Positions 25,551-38,470 of a stretch of 64,000 nucleotides of DNA are shown here, in pieces. How positions within the stretch are numbered: position 1 is the first letter of the stretch; each line of letters opens with the position of its first letter. The notes beneath the pieces are model-generated. The model was not told where the DNA came from. It did no database searches and saw nothing but the letters and a program-made list of their open reading frames with translations. Origin of the DNA: Maea johnstoni (taxonomy: Eukaryota > Annelida > Polychaeta > Spionida > Magelonidae); contig OZ012696.1 in NCBI GenBank assembly GCA_963942565.1, forward strand, positions 23,799,057 to 23,863,056. Reading direction: 5' to 3'. A program made the position numbers and the translations under genes.

Positions 25551-26290
25551 TATTGATTTATACATGAGTACTTATATAGGTCAAACCATTATGCACTAGT
25601 GACCCAGTTTACGCTATATTTCGTCGTGTTTTTTGTGGATTATTTGGCACTGGTACAAGCATGTATTGAGCTTCTGCTGCCAGCTGTGTGGGTGGATGGG
25701 ATCGATAACACTGGCATCAAATAAACCCCTCAATACTAAACCACACCGACGTCTACTTAATCCCCCCTCTGTGGAGTCATCTGACCAGTTCATGGATATG
25801 GAGGTGGCCTGCATAGTCTTAGCTAGCCAGCAGGGTGTCCGGACATCAATTGCACACTCAAACCCTCAAAAAACACCCTTTAGGACACCCAAAATATTGT
25901 TGTAAGGAATTTTCAAGCATATAATTATATTTTTTCTCACCTCAATATAATATTGAAATCTGAACATCACTCCTTCAAATAATTCAGAAAATTTCTGTAG
26001 TCACCAAAATAATGACAAAAGAGTCAGGGTGTTTTTGCAAGAACAGGTTAAATACTACCGTAGTGCATGCAGAGCATAATTTTATGATTTTCCTAGAACT
26101 CTCACTGATATCACGCCTCTGCAGTCTGCACTATAATCTCTTGGGATGCGCGCGTCTGATAACCTAGTTATGTTGATTTAGAGCGTGCACGACAGACGTG
26201 CCATCAATATGACATAACATCGTAATGTACAACCTGTTCAAATGCATCAAGCCGCCTGCTGCATGTATGTCAAGGATGAATGCCTTGAAA

Positions 26291-26612
26291 CACAGTCTCA
26301 GCCGGCATCTGGGCATTAGTTGGACACCCAAATCCTCAAAAATCAACCCACAAGACACCCTAAAGTGTTTATAAAATGAGGAATTTCTTAAAATGTCAAT
26401 TTCAAGCATATATGATTTCATTTTTCACCTCAATATAATGTACATGGCACTGTGGAAGGACATAATAACTCATTTTAATAAGTAAATATATGCGTTTATG
26501 GTTGAAATCTGAGTATGTTGTGGTCTCCTAGGTACTAGAAGTAGAGGAGGCCAAATTTTTTTACAATTGCTAGTTTAGGGCACCCCATTTTCAAATCCAG
26601 GTTAAGACACTG
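26291..26612. mobile_element. hAT-like MITE, family A
   Basis: It runs from CACAGTCTCAGCCGGCATC to AGGTTAAGACACTG. The 8-bp duplication is CCTTGAAA and CCTTGAAG. A partial A copy is also at 25815-26000. Confidence 0.8.
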
Positions 26613-26904
26613 CCTTGAAGATTTTCACAGTACAATAAGATATTGATATTTCTTATGTATTACTATAGGATACAGTATCTATCGAGGCTTGAGAAAATTG
26701 TGTAGGGCTATAGTACATATAACAGAGAACCCCGAAAGGAGGGTAGGTAAGAACTATGACAACGTGATGACAGGAGCGACCATGCATAAATTGGGATCAG
26801 TAATGGATTAGCGTTGCCGATTAGTAATGATCTCATATAATAGAGAACCTTGAGCGTGAGGTAATAGGTACTACATAAAACAGAGAACTCCAGAGAGTAG
26901 AGTA

Positions 26905-27117
26905 ATAACCCTCATGCTGCTGGCGGCTAATTTGGCCAATACAAAATGATGCAAAAAACCTGAAAATTGACTGAAACCCTGGCAACTGGGTACTCATCTG
27001 AGAGTATTCAGCGATAGCAACTAAACGAATACCAACATGACAGGGTTTAAATGGTTTCCAGAAATCTTTGCATCCTTGTGCTTTGGAAAAAAGTAGCCTC
27101 AGCATTGTAGGTGTTAA
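26905..27117. mobile_element. piggyBac-like MITE, family D (inverted)
   Basis: AATAACCCTCATGCTGCTGG to GCATTGTAGGTGTTAA. Confidence 0.7.
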
Positions 27118-27122
27118 TTAGA

Positions 27123-27330
27123 ATTTTGATTTTTTTTGTCACTTCTTCTGCCGTATTGCGGCTAAGTTGTGTCTGGCCAGTTGTAACTCAGGTGGAGGAA
27201 ACCGGAGTATCCAGCGAAAACCACTGTCTAACCCCAAGTCACTGGCAACTTTCTCATACATGCCCGGGGTGGAATTTGAACCCAGGCAGTGGTGAGAGAC
27301 AGCTAACAGTCACTGGCAACTCTCTAGACC
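27123..27330. repeat. Dispersed repeat with GGAGTATCC motif
   Basis: Contains GGAGGAAACCGGAGTATCC, GCGAAAACCACTG and AATTTGAACCC; same family as 6135-6300. Short duplicated flanking text (GCATAAATTG and AGTAATGGATTAGCG) occurs near 26785 and 27407. Confidence 0.5.
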
Positions 27331-27608
27331 ACACGACCATCAGGGCAGGCCATGAGGGTAGGGTAGGTAATAAGAAATATGACAGCATGACGACAGGAGC
27401 GACCATGCATAAATTGAGATCAGTAATGGATTAGCGGTGCTGATATGAATGGGGCGGGGAGGCGGAAAGAGGACGATAGCTGATTCACTCAATCACGTAT
27501 TACAATGGACATCACTCATAATACTGCAGCACAAATTGACCAGCAATCCACTCATCAATTTATACTGAACAAACGCATTGTTTACTATGAGCGTTTTCTG
27601 ATTGATAG

Positions 27609-27815
27609 TTAACCCTTCCAATGTTGAGGCTACTTTTGTCCACAGCACAATGACGCATAGATTTTTGAAAATCATCTAAACCATGATGTGTTGGTATTCA
27701 TTGGAAAGCTCTCGCTGAGTACTCTCAGATGAGTACCCATTGGTTTCAGTCATTTTTCAGGTTTTTTGCATCATATTGTATTGGCCAAATTAGCCATCAG
27801 CAGCATAAGGGTTAA
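27609..27815. mobile_element. piggyBac-like MITE, family D
   Basis: TTAACCCTTCCAATGTTGAG to CAGCATAAGGGTTAA; both ends are intact. About 60 bp of sequence around AACAAACGCATTGTTTA occurs both before and after it, suggesting a local duplication around the insertion. Confidence 0.78.
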
Positions 27816-28215
27816 TACTGATGCAGAAATTGACCAGCAATGCTTGGGAAATCCACTCATCAATTTATACTGAACAAACGCATTGTTTATTAACAGCGCT
27901 TTCTGATTGATAGTTAACCCTTTCATGCCTAGAAAACTGAGGATATGATCGCATTTTTTAGCTTCTAATTTTGGGAATTACTAGTTTTTTGTTTTGTTTT
28001 TAATTCTGAAGCAGTTTACAGGCACTAACATAAGTTTCAGAAATAACTTCCCTTGGCAAAATTTCTCCACGCTTCCTGTGTAGCACCAAAGAAATGCATG
28101 GTAGCCCATGCATTTCCCAGGTCACACCCAGGTGACTGGTCTCTAAGCAGGTTCGAAATATAATATCAGGGCAGAGTATTTTTAATGCAGATGAGTTCAG
28201 TAGAGCCTATCCAGC

Positions 28216-28861
28216 CAGGGACTTGGCCAGGATCAGTCCAGCCTGTCTTTTGGGCAGGCAGTGTCCTGAACATAGTCTTAGCCAGCAGGGCGTCTGGGTG
28301 TCTTTTTGGACAACCAAACCCTTAAAAAGCACCCCTCAAGACACCCAAAACATTTTGAGAAGAATTTCTTAAAATGTCAATCTCAAGCATATAATTGAAT
28401 TTTTTCATCTCCATATAATTCCCATGACATTGTTTAAGGATAGCATGCCTTATTTTGATAAATGTATACATGTTTATGGTTGAAATATGAGTATATTGTG
28501 GTCCCCTTTAAAAGTATGGATGCCCCAAAATTTTAGAATTGCCAGTTTTAGGCACCCAGTTTCCAAATCCTGGCTAAGACCCTGGTCCTGAAAACCTTCT
28601 TTTTGGACAAGCAAAACTTTCTATGAAAAATTCGCAATTTAGGCTTTTGGGGGGTTAATCACAAAATATTTTCCTAGCAAACTACCTTCTAGGACATGGA
28701 TTAAGTGTAAATTGCCCCTATTAACACAATAAGCTATTTGTATGTAGTTGGTATAACGATTTGAAGTAGATTAGTAGCTTAGTCTGGATGGGCAGAAATT
28801 TTGGTAAATATATTGCTGTTTAAATAGGACATGCATTTTTAAAATCCTGGCTAAGACCCTG
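28216..28861. mobile_element. hAT-like MITE, family B, with family A nested inside
   Basis: Bounded by the 8-bp duplication TATCCAGC (28208-28215 and 28862-28869). Without the inner element it would be about 320 bp, like other B copies. Confidence 0.88.
28271..28584. mobile_element. hAT-like MITE, family A, nested in family B
   Basis: The ends are CATAGTCTTAGCCAGCAGGG and ATCCTGGCTAAGACCCTG. The target duplication GTCCTGAA is B-family sequence. The interior has the family A marker GGACACCCAAACCCTTAAAA and CACCCAGTTTCTAAATCC in variant form. Confidence 0.9.
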
Positions 28862-29017
28862 TATCCAGCTAGCATCAAAACCAGTATTTTTTCTGGATTA
28901 TCAGAGCTGAACTGCTATCCATCACATGCACCAAAGGCTACCAGTCAGGCGTATCAATTACAAGGCTGGATTTTGAATACGAGAGGAAAATAGCCATTCA
29001 CATCATTCAGGGCTGCT

Positions 29018-29171
29018 CGAAATTAATTTTTTCCAGGGAGCCCAATTGCATCTTCAAAAGCCACTTACATGTTGTGTATAGAAACTAGTACATTTTTGGG
29101 CTCCCTGCAGAAATTGGAGGGAGCCGCAGAAGAAATCAAGGACTCCCAGCACCCGCTAATTTCGAGCCCTG
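29018..29171. mobile_element. Small CAGGGCTC-ended element (154 bp)
   Basis: The ends are CAGGGCTGCTCGAAATTA and, inverted, CAGGGCTCGAAATTAGC. The interior GGAGGGAGCCGCAGAAGAAA recurs in a fragment at about 46165-46237. No clear target duplication. Confidence 0.65.
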
Positions 29172-29479
29172 TCAATGTATTGTATATATGATATGGCTGA
29201 TATGGCTCTAATGTCATAGTTGTCCAGGCATCAAAGAGTACACTAGAGAATCATCTAGCAACAATTATGATATATGACATTGCATGGAATATAATGATTA
29301 TGATAATAATTGATATGATAAATATTTGATATAATGCTCTTTCCACACAGAATGTTCAAAAGCACTTTATAAAGCATAGTCAGTGGACAGACAGATGTTT
29401 ATGGTTCATTTAATGAAATAAACTCCTTTCAAAATTTAGCAATTTGTTTACAGCTGTGTCTTGAAATTATACATGTAAA

Positions 29480-29660
29480 CTATCAGCACACATTCAGCCG
29501 CCTTGATGTTGCTGGGGAGCTCATTGCAAAGGTACCGGAGGCTCTGTCACCAAACCTTTTCAGATTAGTGTGTGGTATCTGTAATAAGTTCTTAGTGTTT
29601 GATCTTAGAGTCCTTGTAGTGGCTTGTTTGACGAACAATTCCCTACTAGTATATTATGCC
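29480..29660 (-). mobile_element. LINE 3'-end remnant
   Basis: Read on the - strand it gives pieces of the common end of LINE ORF2: KRFGDRAS in one frame and LCNELPSNIKAAE in another, corresponding to FGDRAF and LWNSLPxxIK. A frame change and stops are present, so it is dead. The 3' flank (to about 29310) ends with the GCACTTTATAAAGC type of sequence seen after such elements. Confidence 0.55.
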
Positions 29661-29861
29661 TATTCTTAATAAGAAAATAGGTTATGGTTTGAATCTGAAT
29701 ATTGCACTCTCTCTTGACGAATAGGATTTTTAGGAAGGTCAATTAGGGGCAACCAGTTTCTGAATCCTGACTTACCCCTGTGAGCCTTAATAAAATTCAG
29801 CTTTGCAAACAAGGTAAAGCCTATCTGGCGACACCATAGAGCTAACTAGCAAGCCGAGGCA

Positions 29862-30073
29862 TTAACCCTTCCAATGCCGATGCTAATTTCGTCCAACGCA
29901 CAAGAATGAAAAGATTTTTGAAAACCATCTGAACCCTGTCATGTAGGTATTCATTGGATAGCTCTCGCTGAGTACTCTCAAATGAGTACCCATGTGCCAG
30001 GGTTTCAGTCATTTTCAGGTTTCTCGCATCATTTTGTAGTTACCATATTAGCCACCAGCAGCATAAGGGTTAA
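29862..30073. mobile_element. piggyBac-like MITE, family D
   Basis: TTAACCCTTCCAATGCCGAT to CAGCATAAGGGTTAA, with both ends intact. Similar host sequence (CTTTGCAAACAAG... AGCCGAGGC) lies on both sides. A partial copy follows at about 30430-30603. Confidence 0.78.
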
Positions 30074-30999
30074 TAAAATTTTGCTTTGCAAACAAGAAAC
30101 AGCCTATCTGCTGACTCCAAAGAGCTATAGCTAGCAAGCCGAGGCCTAAAGGAAAAGTTGTTTTTCTTATCAGCCATTGAGCGAGAGGAGTTTATAGACA
30201 GGGATGGGGTAAGGAGGTACTATCTATCAAACCACTGTAGGGCTGCACTGAATACTAAGTATGTACCGTAGGTAGTGGCTGGCCAGGTTTTTCTCCCTAA
30301 GATCAGCATTCTGGATATCCAACTATGTAGGGCAGGGACTGAGCCAGAATTTAGAAACTGGGTGCCCGAAATTGGCAATTGTAAAGTTTTTGGGCGTCCA
30401 AATTTCTAAGGGGGTCCATAATATACTTAGATATTTTGAAAACCATCTAAACCCTGTCATGTTGGTATTAATTGGATAGCTCTCATTGAGTACTCTCAAA
30501 AGAATACCCCATGTGCCAGGGTTTCAAACATTTTTTAGGAATTTTGCATCATTTTGTATTGGCCAAATTACTGAAATTAGACACCAGCAGCATAAGAGTA
30601 AATGACTAAACGCTCAAAATGATCAAACACAATGGATCAATCACTTCATATTCCAGCCAATTAATCAATGCCATTGTTTCAATGTTCTACCCCCTCCCCC
30701 CCCCCCCCCCCCCCCCAACGCCCTACGTATCGCCTAATCTGTCAATTGCCCAATCTCCTTCCATGTTTCGACCCCACCCTTTGGGCTCCATTGCGCACTT
30801 GAGGGGCTTATAAACACTCTTTGTGATCCCCTCTACGGAGCGCTATCAGGCAATCTCGAGCATGAAATTGCCCATTTGTATTTTCCCCCTAATACATGGG
30901 AGTAAGTCTTCCCGGCATCAACATTTATAGCCAATAATTGAGCTTCATTAGCTCGCGTCACCATCCATTTCTATCAGAGCCGGGACGATCACGAATCGT

Positions 31000-31545
31000 T
31001 ATCCCATATACGCAAAATCGTGGATAATGGAGGGATCGTTATTCCGATATTAGCCTTATTCGGGTCTGCAAAGTTTTGTGTTGCATTGGATATTTATTGA
31101 TCAATTTCAGGGTCACATCCCATATACGCAAAGTCGTGGATAACAGAGGGATCCATCGTTATTCCGAAATTCGCTTATTCGGGTCCGCAAAGTTGTATAT
31201 TGCACTGGTGATATTGCAGTATTGGATATTTATTGATCAATTTCAGGGTCACATCCCATATACGCAAAATCATGGATATAAAGGGATTGTTATTCCGATA
31301 TTCGTTTATTCAGGTCCGCAAAGTTTTGTATTGCACTGGTGATATTGCACTATAATTGCAGTATTGGATATTTATTGATCAATTTCAGGGTCCCATCCCA
31401 TATACGCAAAATCGTGGATAATGGAGGGATCGGTACTGTATTCCGATATTCGTTTATTTGGGTATGCAAAGTTTTGTATTGGGCTGGTGATATTGTACAT
31501 AGTATTGGATATTTATCGACCAATTCCAGGGTCACATCCCAGGGT
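31000..31545. repeat. Tandem repeat of about 140 bp, four copies
   Basis: CCCATATACGCAAAATCGTGG, GGGATCGTTATTCCGATATT, GGTCCGCAAAGTTTTGTATT and TATTTATTGATCAATTTCAG recur in order. Small + strand frames here come from the repeat. Confidence 0.82.
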
Positions 31546-31664
31546 ACTGACCAATCACATATCATTAAGGGGTGGATCCAGAGTTTCCAGATAGACGCCC
31601 AGATGTCCTGCAGGCTAAGACTATGATGGTATGAGACAGAGGAAAGGAAAAGCACACTACAATC

Positions 31665-31961
31665 CAGGGTCTTAGCCAGGTTTAGAAACTGGTTGCCTAA
31701 AATTGGCAATTGTTAAATTTTTGGGCGTCCAAATTTTTAGGGGGTACCCAATATTCTCAGATTTCAACCACAGACATGTATAAATTTATCAAAGTAAGGC
31801 ATGATATCCTTATAGAATGTCATGGGAATTACATGGAGATAAAAAAAGTCAAATTATATGCTTGAGATTGACATTTTTTTAAATTCCTTTCAAAAATCTT
31901 TGGGTGTCCTGGGTTTGGGTGTCCAAAAAGACACCCAGACGCCCTGCTGGCTATGACTATG
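31665..31961. mobile_element. hAT-like MITE, family A (inverted)
   Basis: It runs from CAGGGTCTTAGCCAGG to GCTGGCTATGACTATG, with a perfect 8-bp duplication CTACAATC. Confidence 0.88.
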
Positions 31962-32244
31962 CTACAATCTACACTTGGCTATCGGGGTAGTCCCTCTAAC
32001 AATGAATGGATTTTCTCAGTCAAAGAACATGTGGCACTGTGACAGGCCCTCGTAGATCCTACTCACTCTGAGACGATAAGAAAACAACTGTGGCAAAGAC
32101 AGCTGCAATATTTATCTAGAATCTGGCAATTTATCAGTAGAATAAATATTGCAGAATTTCAGTTAGTGTGAGGAAGAATAAATCATTAACATGCTTAGCT
32201 TTGGGGAAGGATAGTGTGCACCCACAAACAAATGTATATTTTTG

Positions 32245-32605
32245 TCGAGACGTTTTGTATAAATAAAGGATATTTTGTCAAGTTTGTTTCCGTAAATAAA
32301 TGATACTTAATTTCAGGTTTATTTCTGTAAATAAAGGATGCTTTAGTCAAATTTATTTGCTTAAACAAAGGATACTTTATGACAAGTTTATTTCCATAAA
32401 TAAGGGATACTTTATGTCAATTTTGTAAAAAAAAGTTTATTTCTATGAATTAAAGGATATTTATGTCAAATTTATTCCTGTAAGTTCGTAAAGGATACTT
32501 GATGTCAAGTTTGTTCCAATATATAAATAAAGGATACTTTATGTCAAGATTATCTGTCTAAATAAAGGATACTTTGTCAAGTTTGTCTGTATAAGTAAAA
32601 AATAT
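32245..32605. repeat. Short AT-rich tandem repeat, about 36-bp unit
   Basis: AAATAAAGGATACTTTATGTC and CAAGTTTATTTC recur about ten times with drift. Confidence 0.75.
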
Positions 32606-32937
32606 GAATGAAAAAAAATATGAAATATTTATACATTTAATCTGACTATATGAATGTTGTATCCTTTTGTGTTTCTTGGCACCTACTATCTATTAGGTGT
32701 CAGGAGCCAAGTAAGTCAGATACCAGATATGTCCTTGGCATGCAACAAGAAATATAATCCTGCATTTCTGTTTTTATCCATAATATTGCACAATGAAACA
32801 AAGGCAAGAATACAGTAACACTGTATCAAAAATAGAAAAGGTTTAATGGTTGGGCTTGCCCATACTGTACTATTACTAATTTTGATATAATTCTATAAGT
32901 ATGTGTATACTTTTACACACACACATATACATATATA

Positions 32938-33355
32938 TTAGTGGTCGGACGATTAAGCGAGAACTCGTCGGACGATTAAGCGAGAACTCAAGCATTTAGT
33001 TGAGGTGAGGCAGACTCCACCTGTTTGAACAGCATTTGAAATAATCGATTATTTCAAATGTGAAATTTCTCAATAAATCTTGCGAAATTACGTGACGTGA
33101 AGAAAATTCGCTAGAACTTTCGTAAAGTGACAGACCAGCTCCAAGTCAACACTCATGAGTGAACAAATCGATTACGCCGTATTTGGTGCACCGATTCATA
33201 AATTGCCATGGTACACTGCATGTGTGCCTGGCATGTGCCGGCACAATAATGATTTAAAATCGTTTGCCTTATAATTACGGCAATGTGGCCGTAAAACTCG
33301 AACCGAATCGATTAATTGTTCGAAATATCGATAAAAAAAATCTCTTTGCATCCGA
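32938..33355. repeat. Dispersed repeat, family G, copy 1
   Basis: It starts AGTGGTCGGACGATTAAG (the first part is duplicated) and passes GTTGAGGTGAGGCAGACTCC, GTACACTGCATGTGTGCCTG and CGTAAAACTCGAACC to ATTAATTGTTCGAAATAT. It runs into the (AT)n tract at 33362. Confidence 0.7.
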
Positions 33356-33359
33356 ACCC

Positions 33360-33631
<272 letters not shown>

Positions 33632-33639
33632 TAGGAGGT

Positions 33640-34871
33640 GTCATCGTTGAACCCCCTCTGTTTCCACATTCTTGGCAATTATAAGGGTGTTTCAGGCATG
33701 CAGGGATGAGAAGTTTATTGTTACCATTCTAGGGTAGAATAATCTGTAACACACCACATACCAGGCAGCATAGCACAGGAAATAAGGGTTGTCTTGTGTA
33801 ACCCTAGTTCAAAAATATTGAACCTTACTATATGCAACGATATCTTATCGTGTATGTTCTAAGGTAAATTGTTTCCTCAAAACAGAGATACTTTTCATCT
33901 GGAATCACTCTTTTGGGGCTAAGATAAGGCTGGGTATGCATCTCAGAACATCTAGAATCCTCTGGGTTCTGGGGTCCTCGAGCAGCCCCCACACTTCCAG
34001 CCGCAATGGCAGTGTGCCACCGGTGGACGGCCCCTGTGCCAATGGCATCCGGATTTGGAATGAATGAATGAATGAATGACTGCTTAAAGGCACATCGGCA
34101 CACAAAGGGCCTTTTTGGTGCCATGAAACCTGTGTAAAATAATGGTCCTTTGTTATTGTTGAAAACAATAACAATATTATCTCCAATAAAAGATTCAAGG
34201 CAAGTTGATTTCTTGTCCTTTTTCGTACTTCCCTGCAGCGATGAAAAAAAAATTGAGCCCTCAAAATCTGTAAAAAAAAAATGGAGCCCCAAAATCATAA
34301 AAAGATATTGAGCTCTAAATCTCAAAGGAAAAATAATTGTGCCCTAACTTCTATACACCCCCCCCCCCCCCCCCCCCTGGAAATCTATTGGTCATTGCCT
34401 TACTGCAGTATATCATAATGTGGACCAAGGATCATCAACTTTCATAGAAGCGAGAAGTGTACATCACATTCTTTTCTTATATTTGCTCCATTCAAATATA
34501 TCATACCTATTTCATTCAAATTTTGTTGAAAATGGGAAAAGGTGCAAATTTTACAATTGCATAAGTGCGGAACAAAGTCAAAATTCAAAAAGCTGTGATA
34601 TCTTTTCCCTATGAAATGCTATTTTTTCTACCATGCCAAATGTATAGCAAAGCCGAGATCATGTGATATTTGTTCTCTTACTATACTGATTGATGGTCCA
34701 GACATTCACATCTGGTCTAATATGAGGAAAGGGTGTATACATGAAGAAATCTATAAATAACCCTGTATTCACAAATCAACCCCGTAAACCACCTTATGGT
34801 AGAGCTCTTCTATTCTCGGTATTCATAAGGCATACAGCTATGTAATATTATACAGAAAGCTTTAAGCTTTA
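33640..34871. other. Unassigned segment
   Basis: Two overlapping - strand frames (165 and 119 codons, 33828-34325) use the same DNA in different frames, and neither shows a domain. Contains AAAGGCACATCGGCACACAAAGG and a run of about 20 C (34358-34377). Probably old repeat. Confidence 0.4.
34057..34079. repeat. (GAAT)n microsatellite
   Basis: About five GAAT units inside an otherwise unassigned segment. Confidence 0.75.
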
Positions 34872-35071
34872 NNNNNNNNNNNNNNNNNNNNNNNNNNNNN
34901 NNNNNNNNNNNNNNNNNNNNNNNNNNNNNNNNNNNNNNNNNNNNNNNNNNNNNNNNNNNNNNNNNNNNNNNNNNNNNNNNNNNNNNNNNNNNNNNNNNNN
35001 NNNNNNNNNNNNNNNNNNNNNNNNNNNNNNNNNNNNNNNNNNNNNNNNNNNNNNNNNNNNNNNNNNNNNNN
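34872..35071. other. Assembly gap, 200 N
   Basis: Exactly 200 undetermined bases, probably a placeholder of fixed size. The sequence resumes inside a family E MITE. Confidence 0.99.
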
Positions 35072-35375
35072 TACTAAAGCCTGAAAGATTTCATCAAAAT
35101 TGTCAGGTTGGTTTTGGCCGCTGTGAGCACTAATGGGTTAATCCATTAATCACCAGGCACTTAGCCAGGACCCATCCTGCATTTTTTTGGACAGACAGTG
35201 AGTCTCCTGAAAACCTCCCTTTTGTACAGGCACAATTTTTATGTAGAGTTTACAATTTTGACTTTTTGGGGGTAATAACAAAATATTCTCCAAACAGACT
35301 GTGTTCTCGAACAAAGCTGAATTGTAAATTGCTCTTTGACAGACTGTTAAACGTAGTTGGTATAAGGATTTGAAG

Positions 35376-35680
35376 CAGGGACTCAGCCAAGACCCATCCT
35401 GTCTGTCTTTTGGACAGGCAGTTTCCTGAAAACCTCCTTTTTGGACAGGCAAAATTTTTTATGAAGAATTTTCAATTTTAATTTTTGTAGGATAAAAACT
35501 AAATATTTTCCTAACTAACCATCCTCTAGGACATAGCTGAAGTGTAAAATGCACTTTTTGACACACTAGGCTTTTAAATGAAGTTGGTATTTAAGTAGAT
35601 ATGTAGCTCAATCTGGACGGGCAGAAATTTTGGAATTGCTGTTTTGGACAGGCAGTTTTGAAATCCTGGCTAAGACCTTG
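35376..35680. mobile_element. hAT-like MITE, family B, nested in another B copy
   Basis: The 8-bp duplication ATTTGAAG (35368-35375 and 35681-35688) lies within an older B copy that starts near 35156. An inverted B-like fragment follows to about 35880. Confidence 0.85.
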
Positions 35681-35991
35681 ATTTGAAGTAGACTATTGGC
35701 TTAATCTTTTTACCTACTTATCCACTTTGAATCCTTATACCAACTACACGTTATAGCCTATTGTGTCCAAAAGGGCAATTGATACTTCAGCCGTGTTCTA
35801 GAAGATAGATAGTTAGCATAAGAAAAACATCTGGTTGCTACCCCTTAAAAGCCAAAATTGAAAATTCTTCATGTTAAAAGCTCCAGCCAGTGTGACTTTG
35901 TATTATTTTGCCCTATTGATCTGTTGATACCTCAGATAACAATATTGATTATTCAACAGCTTAAAGCATCAACATCATGGTGCCTGACTGC

Positions 35992-36296
35992 CATGGTCTT
36001 AGCCAGCAGGGCGTCTAGGTGCCTTTTTGGACACCCAAACCTTTAAAAAGAACACCCAAATATTTTTGTGTGGAATTTCTAAAAATCCCAATCTCAAGAT
36101 TATATGTAATTGAATTTTTTCACCTCCTTATAATTCCCATGGCATTGTTTAATGATATCATGCCTTACTTTGATGAATTTATATTATGTTTATGGTTGAA
36201 ATATGAGTATATAGTGATACCCCTTAAGTTTACGCCCCAAAAGTTTACAACTGCCAACTTTAGGCACCCAGTTTCTAAATCCTGGCTAAGACACTG
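35992..36296. mobile_element. hAT-like MITE, family A
   Basis: It runs from CATGGTCTTAGCCAGCAGGG to ATCCTGGCTAAGACACTG, with a perfect 8-bp duplication CTGACTGC (35984-35991 and 36297-36304). Confidence 0.9.
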
Positions 36297-36368
36297 CTGA
36301 CTGCTCCTTACGAGAGAACCCCGCAAATCAAATATCTCTCTATTTGTGCAAAAGAATTCAGGGCTCAA

Positions 36369-36513
36369 CATAGTCTTAGCCAGCAGGGCATCTGGGCGTC
36401 ATTTGGACACCCAAATTTAATTTCTTAAAATGTACTTTTTCAAACATATAAATGATTTCTTTTTCAATTTGGCAATTTTGGGCACCGGTTTCTAAATCCT
36501 GACCACGACCCTG
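36369..36513. mobile_element. hAT-like MITE, family A, internally deleted (145 bp)
   Basis: Both ends are present (CATAGTCTTAGCCAGCAGGG and AAATCCTGACCACGACCCTG) with the duplication GGGCTCAA and GTGCTCAA. Most of the interior is missing. Confidence 0.8.
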
Positions 36514-36639
36514 GTGCTCAACATAAAGGCTTACACCACCTCTCCGTAGCAGGGTAAAAGTTTTGGAGAAGAAAAGAGGATCTAAATCAGGCCAGGTAAA
36601 ACTTAGCCACCCCCCCCCCCCCCTCACCCCATAGATCAA

Positions 36640-37257
36640 TTGCTTATAACAGCTGAAATAAAAGACCTCTTAAAGGCTTTCAACATTGACATTTAGGAAA
36701 TACTGCAAGTACCTGGTATTGTTAAGGATATCATTAAAATACAGAAAATGCAATAAAGGTACATGTAGCTGTTTTTTAACTTTTCTGTATTGTACAAGTG
36801 TTTAACCTTGCTTATGTACACCAGTGCTCAAAATGTTTAATAACTTCTGTTTAATAGCTTCCAGCCTTTCCTGCCCATTTGAATTTCAACTTCTCCTAGT
36901 TAGACAAATAGTGTTGTTGTGGGCCTAAAAATTTGGATTCTCTTCGGATAATATAGCTAACCACCTAAATCCCTAACTGAACATGCTACTCTCATTTCTC
37001 AAATGGTGTTATACCAGTCGTAATGTGATGTAAATATTTTGATAGGGAAACTAAATATTTTGCAACTTTATCCTGTGTATGTTGACTAACTAGTATAAAC
37101 ATGACATTTGGTGAATGGACAATTCACATGATACACAGTTGATAGTTCAAAGTCCTTCCACATGACTTGCATAAACGTTAGAAGGGACTACTTTGAATGC
37201 AAGTCCATGATCAGCATATAATTGGCTTTTAAAGTTTTAAAGTTGCTATCCCATTTA
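36640..37257. other. No gene seen
   Basis: AT-rich unique-looking sequence without convincing frames. Confidence 0.5.
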
Positions 37258-37330
37258 TCACTTCTTTTCCAGCCATATGAAGGATCCATTGTGACTGGCA
37301 CGTTGGTGGTGCTGGAAGTATCGGAGTACA

Positions 37331-37975
37331 GGGTCATAGCCAGGATATAGAAACTGGATAGGCAAATTTGGCAATTGTAAAATCTTTAGGCATCCAACAA
37401 TATACCAAGGGACCACAATATACAGGGCTCAACATTAAGAAAATATTTCATAAGCCCAGCAGGGCTAGTTATCAGAATTTTTACTAGCCTTGAAATATTT
37501 TTGCTAGCCCTGATATTAATGACAACACTTTTCAAATAGTGACCTCTGTTGATATCATAGCCTCATTTGATAACATGAAAGAATACAGTGTATTGTGGTA
37601 AATTGAGTTAAATTATCATCCAGGTATGCAGAGCCAAAGGTGGGCTTCATAATTTTTTAAGCGCTGATATTCTAATTCTATCTAGCCCTCAGGGCTACTC
37701 ACAGGTAGAATTTACTATCCCTGACTTTCAATAACTAGCCTTGGGCTACGGGGCTAGCCTTAACGTCGAGCCCTGATATACTTAGATTTCAAGCATAAGC
37801 ATGCATGAATTTATCAAACTAAGGCATGATATCCATATACAATGTCATGGGAATCATGTAGAGATGAAAAAGTCAATTATATGCTTGATATTGACATTTT
37901 AAGAAATCACTCACAAAATTTTTTGGGTGACCTGATGGATGATTTTTGGGGATTTGATGATGCCCAGAGAGCCTG
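37331..37975. mobile_element. Decayed family A MITE split by a CAGGGCTC-ended element
   Basis: Family A sequence (AGAAACTGGATAGGCAAATT to CCTGCTGGCTAGGACATTG) is interrupted at 37423-37775 by an element with ends CAGGGCTCAACATTAAG and, inverted, CAGGGCTCGACGTTAAG. The shared flank is only about 5 bp (ATATA), so the inner element's class is unclear. Confidence 0.7.
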
Positions 37976-37999
37976 CTGGCTAGGACATTGATATGAAGG

Positions 38000-38470
38000 A
38001 TACGTTGTGACTAGCCAGTTGGTGGTGACGTGGTGTAGGTACCAGAGTACCAAGGGAAAAACACCAACTAATCCTACCTCAACGGCAACTTTCATACACG
38101 CCTTGAGCAGGATTCAAAACCAGGCATTGGCGAAGGATGCCACGGAGTACCCAGAGAAAAACCACCGACTAACCTTGAGCCACTGGCAACTTACTAACTT
38201 TGAGCAGGATTCAAGACTAGGCATTGGCAAAAGATGCCACGGAGTACCCAGAAAAAAACACAGACTAACCCAGAGTCACAAACACCGACTAACCTTGAGT
38301 CACTGGGAACTTACTAACTTTGGGCAGGATTCAAGACTAGGCATTGGCAAAAGATTCCACGGAGTACCCAGAAAAAAACACAGACTAACCCTGAGTCACA
38401 AACACCGACTAACCCTGAGTCACTGGCAACTTGAGCCAGATATCAGCCTTGAGCCAGATTTGAATATTAA
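38000..38470. repeat. Tandemly amplified GGAGTACCC repeat
   Basis: The family described at 6135 is locally repeated here: CACGGAGTACCCAGA, AAAACAC and GACTAACC recur about three times with a period near 120 bp. The long + strand frame across it is a by-product. Confidence 0.65.

Noticed and set aside
33828-34325. A - strand gene of 165 codons
   Set aside because: A second frame of 119 codons overlaps it; composition and motifs are not protein-like, and the segment includes a microsatellite and probable repeat sequence.
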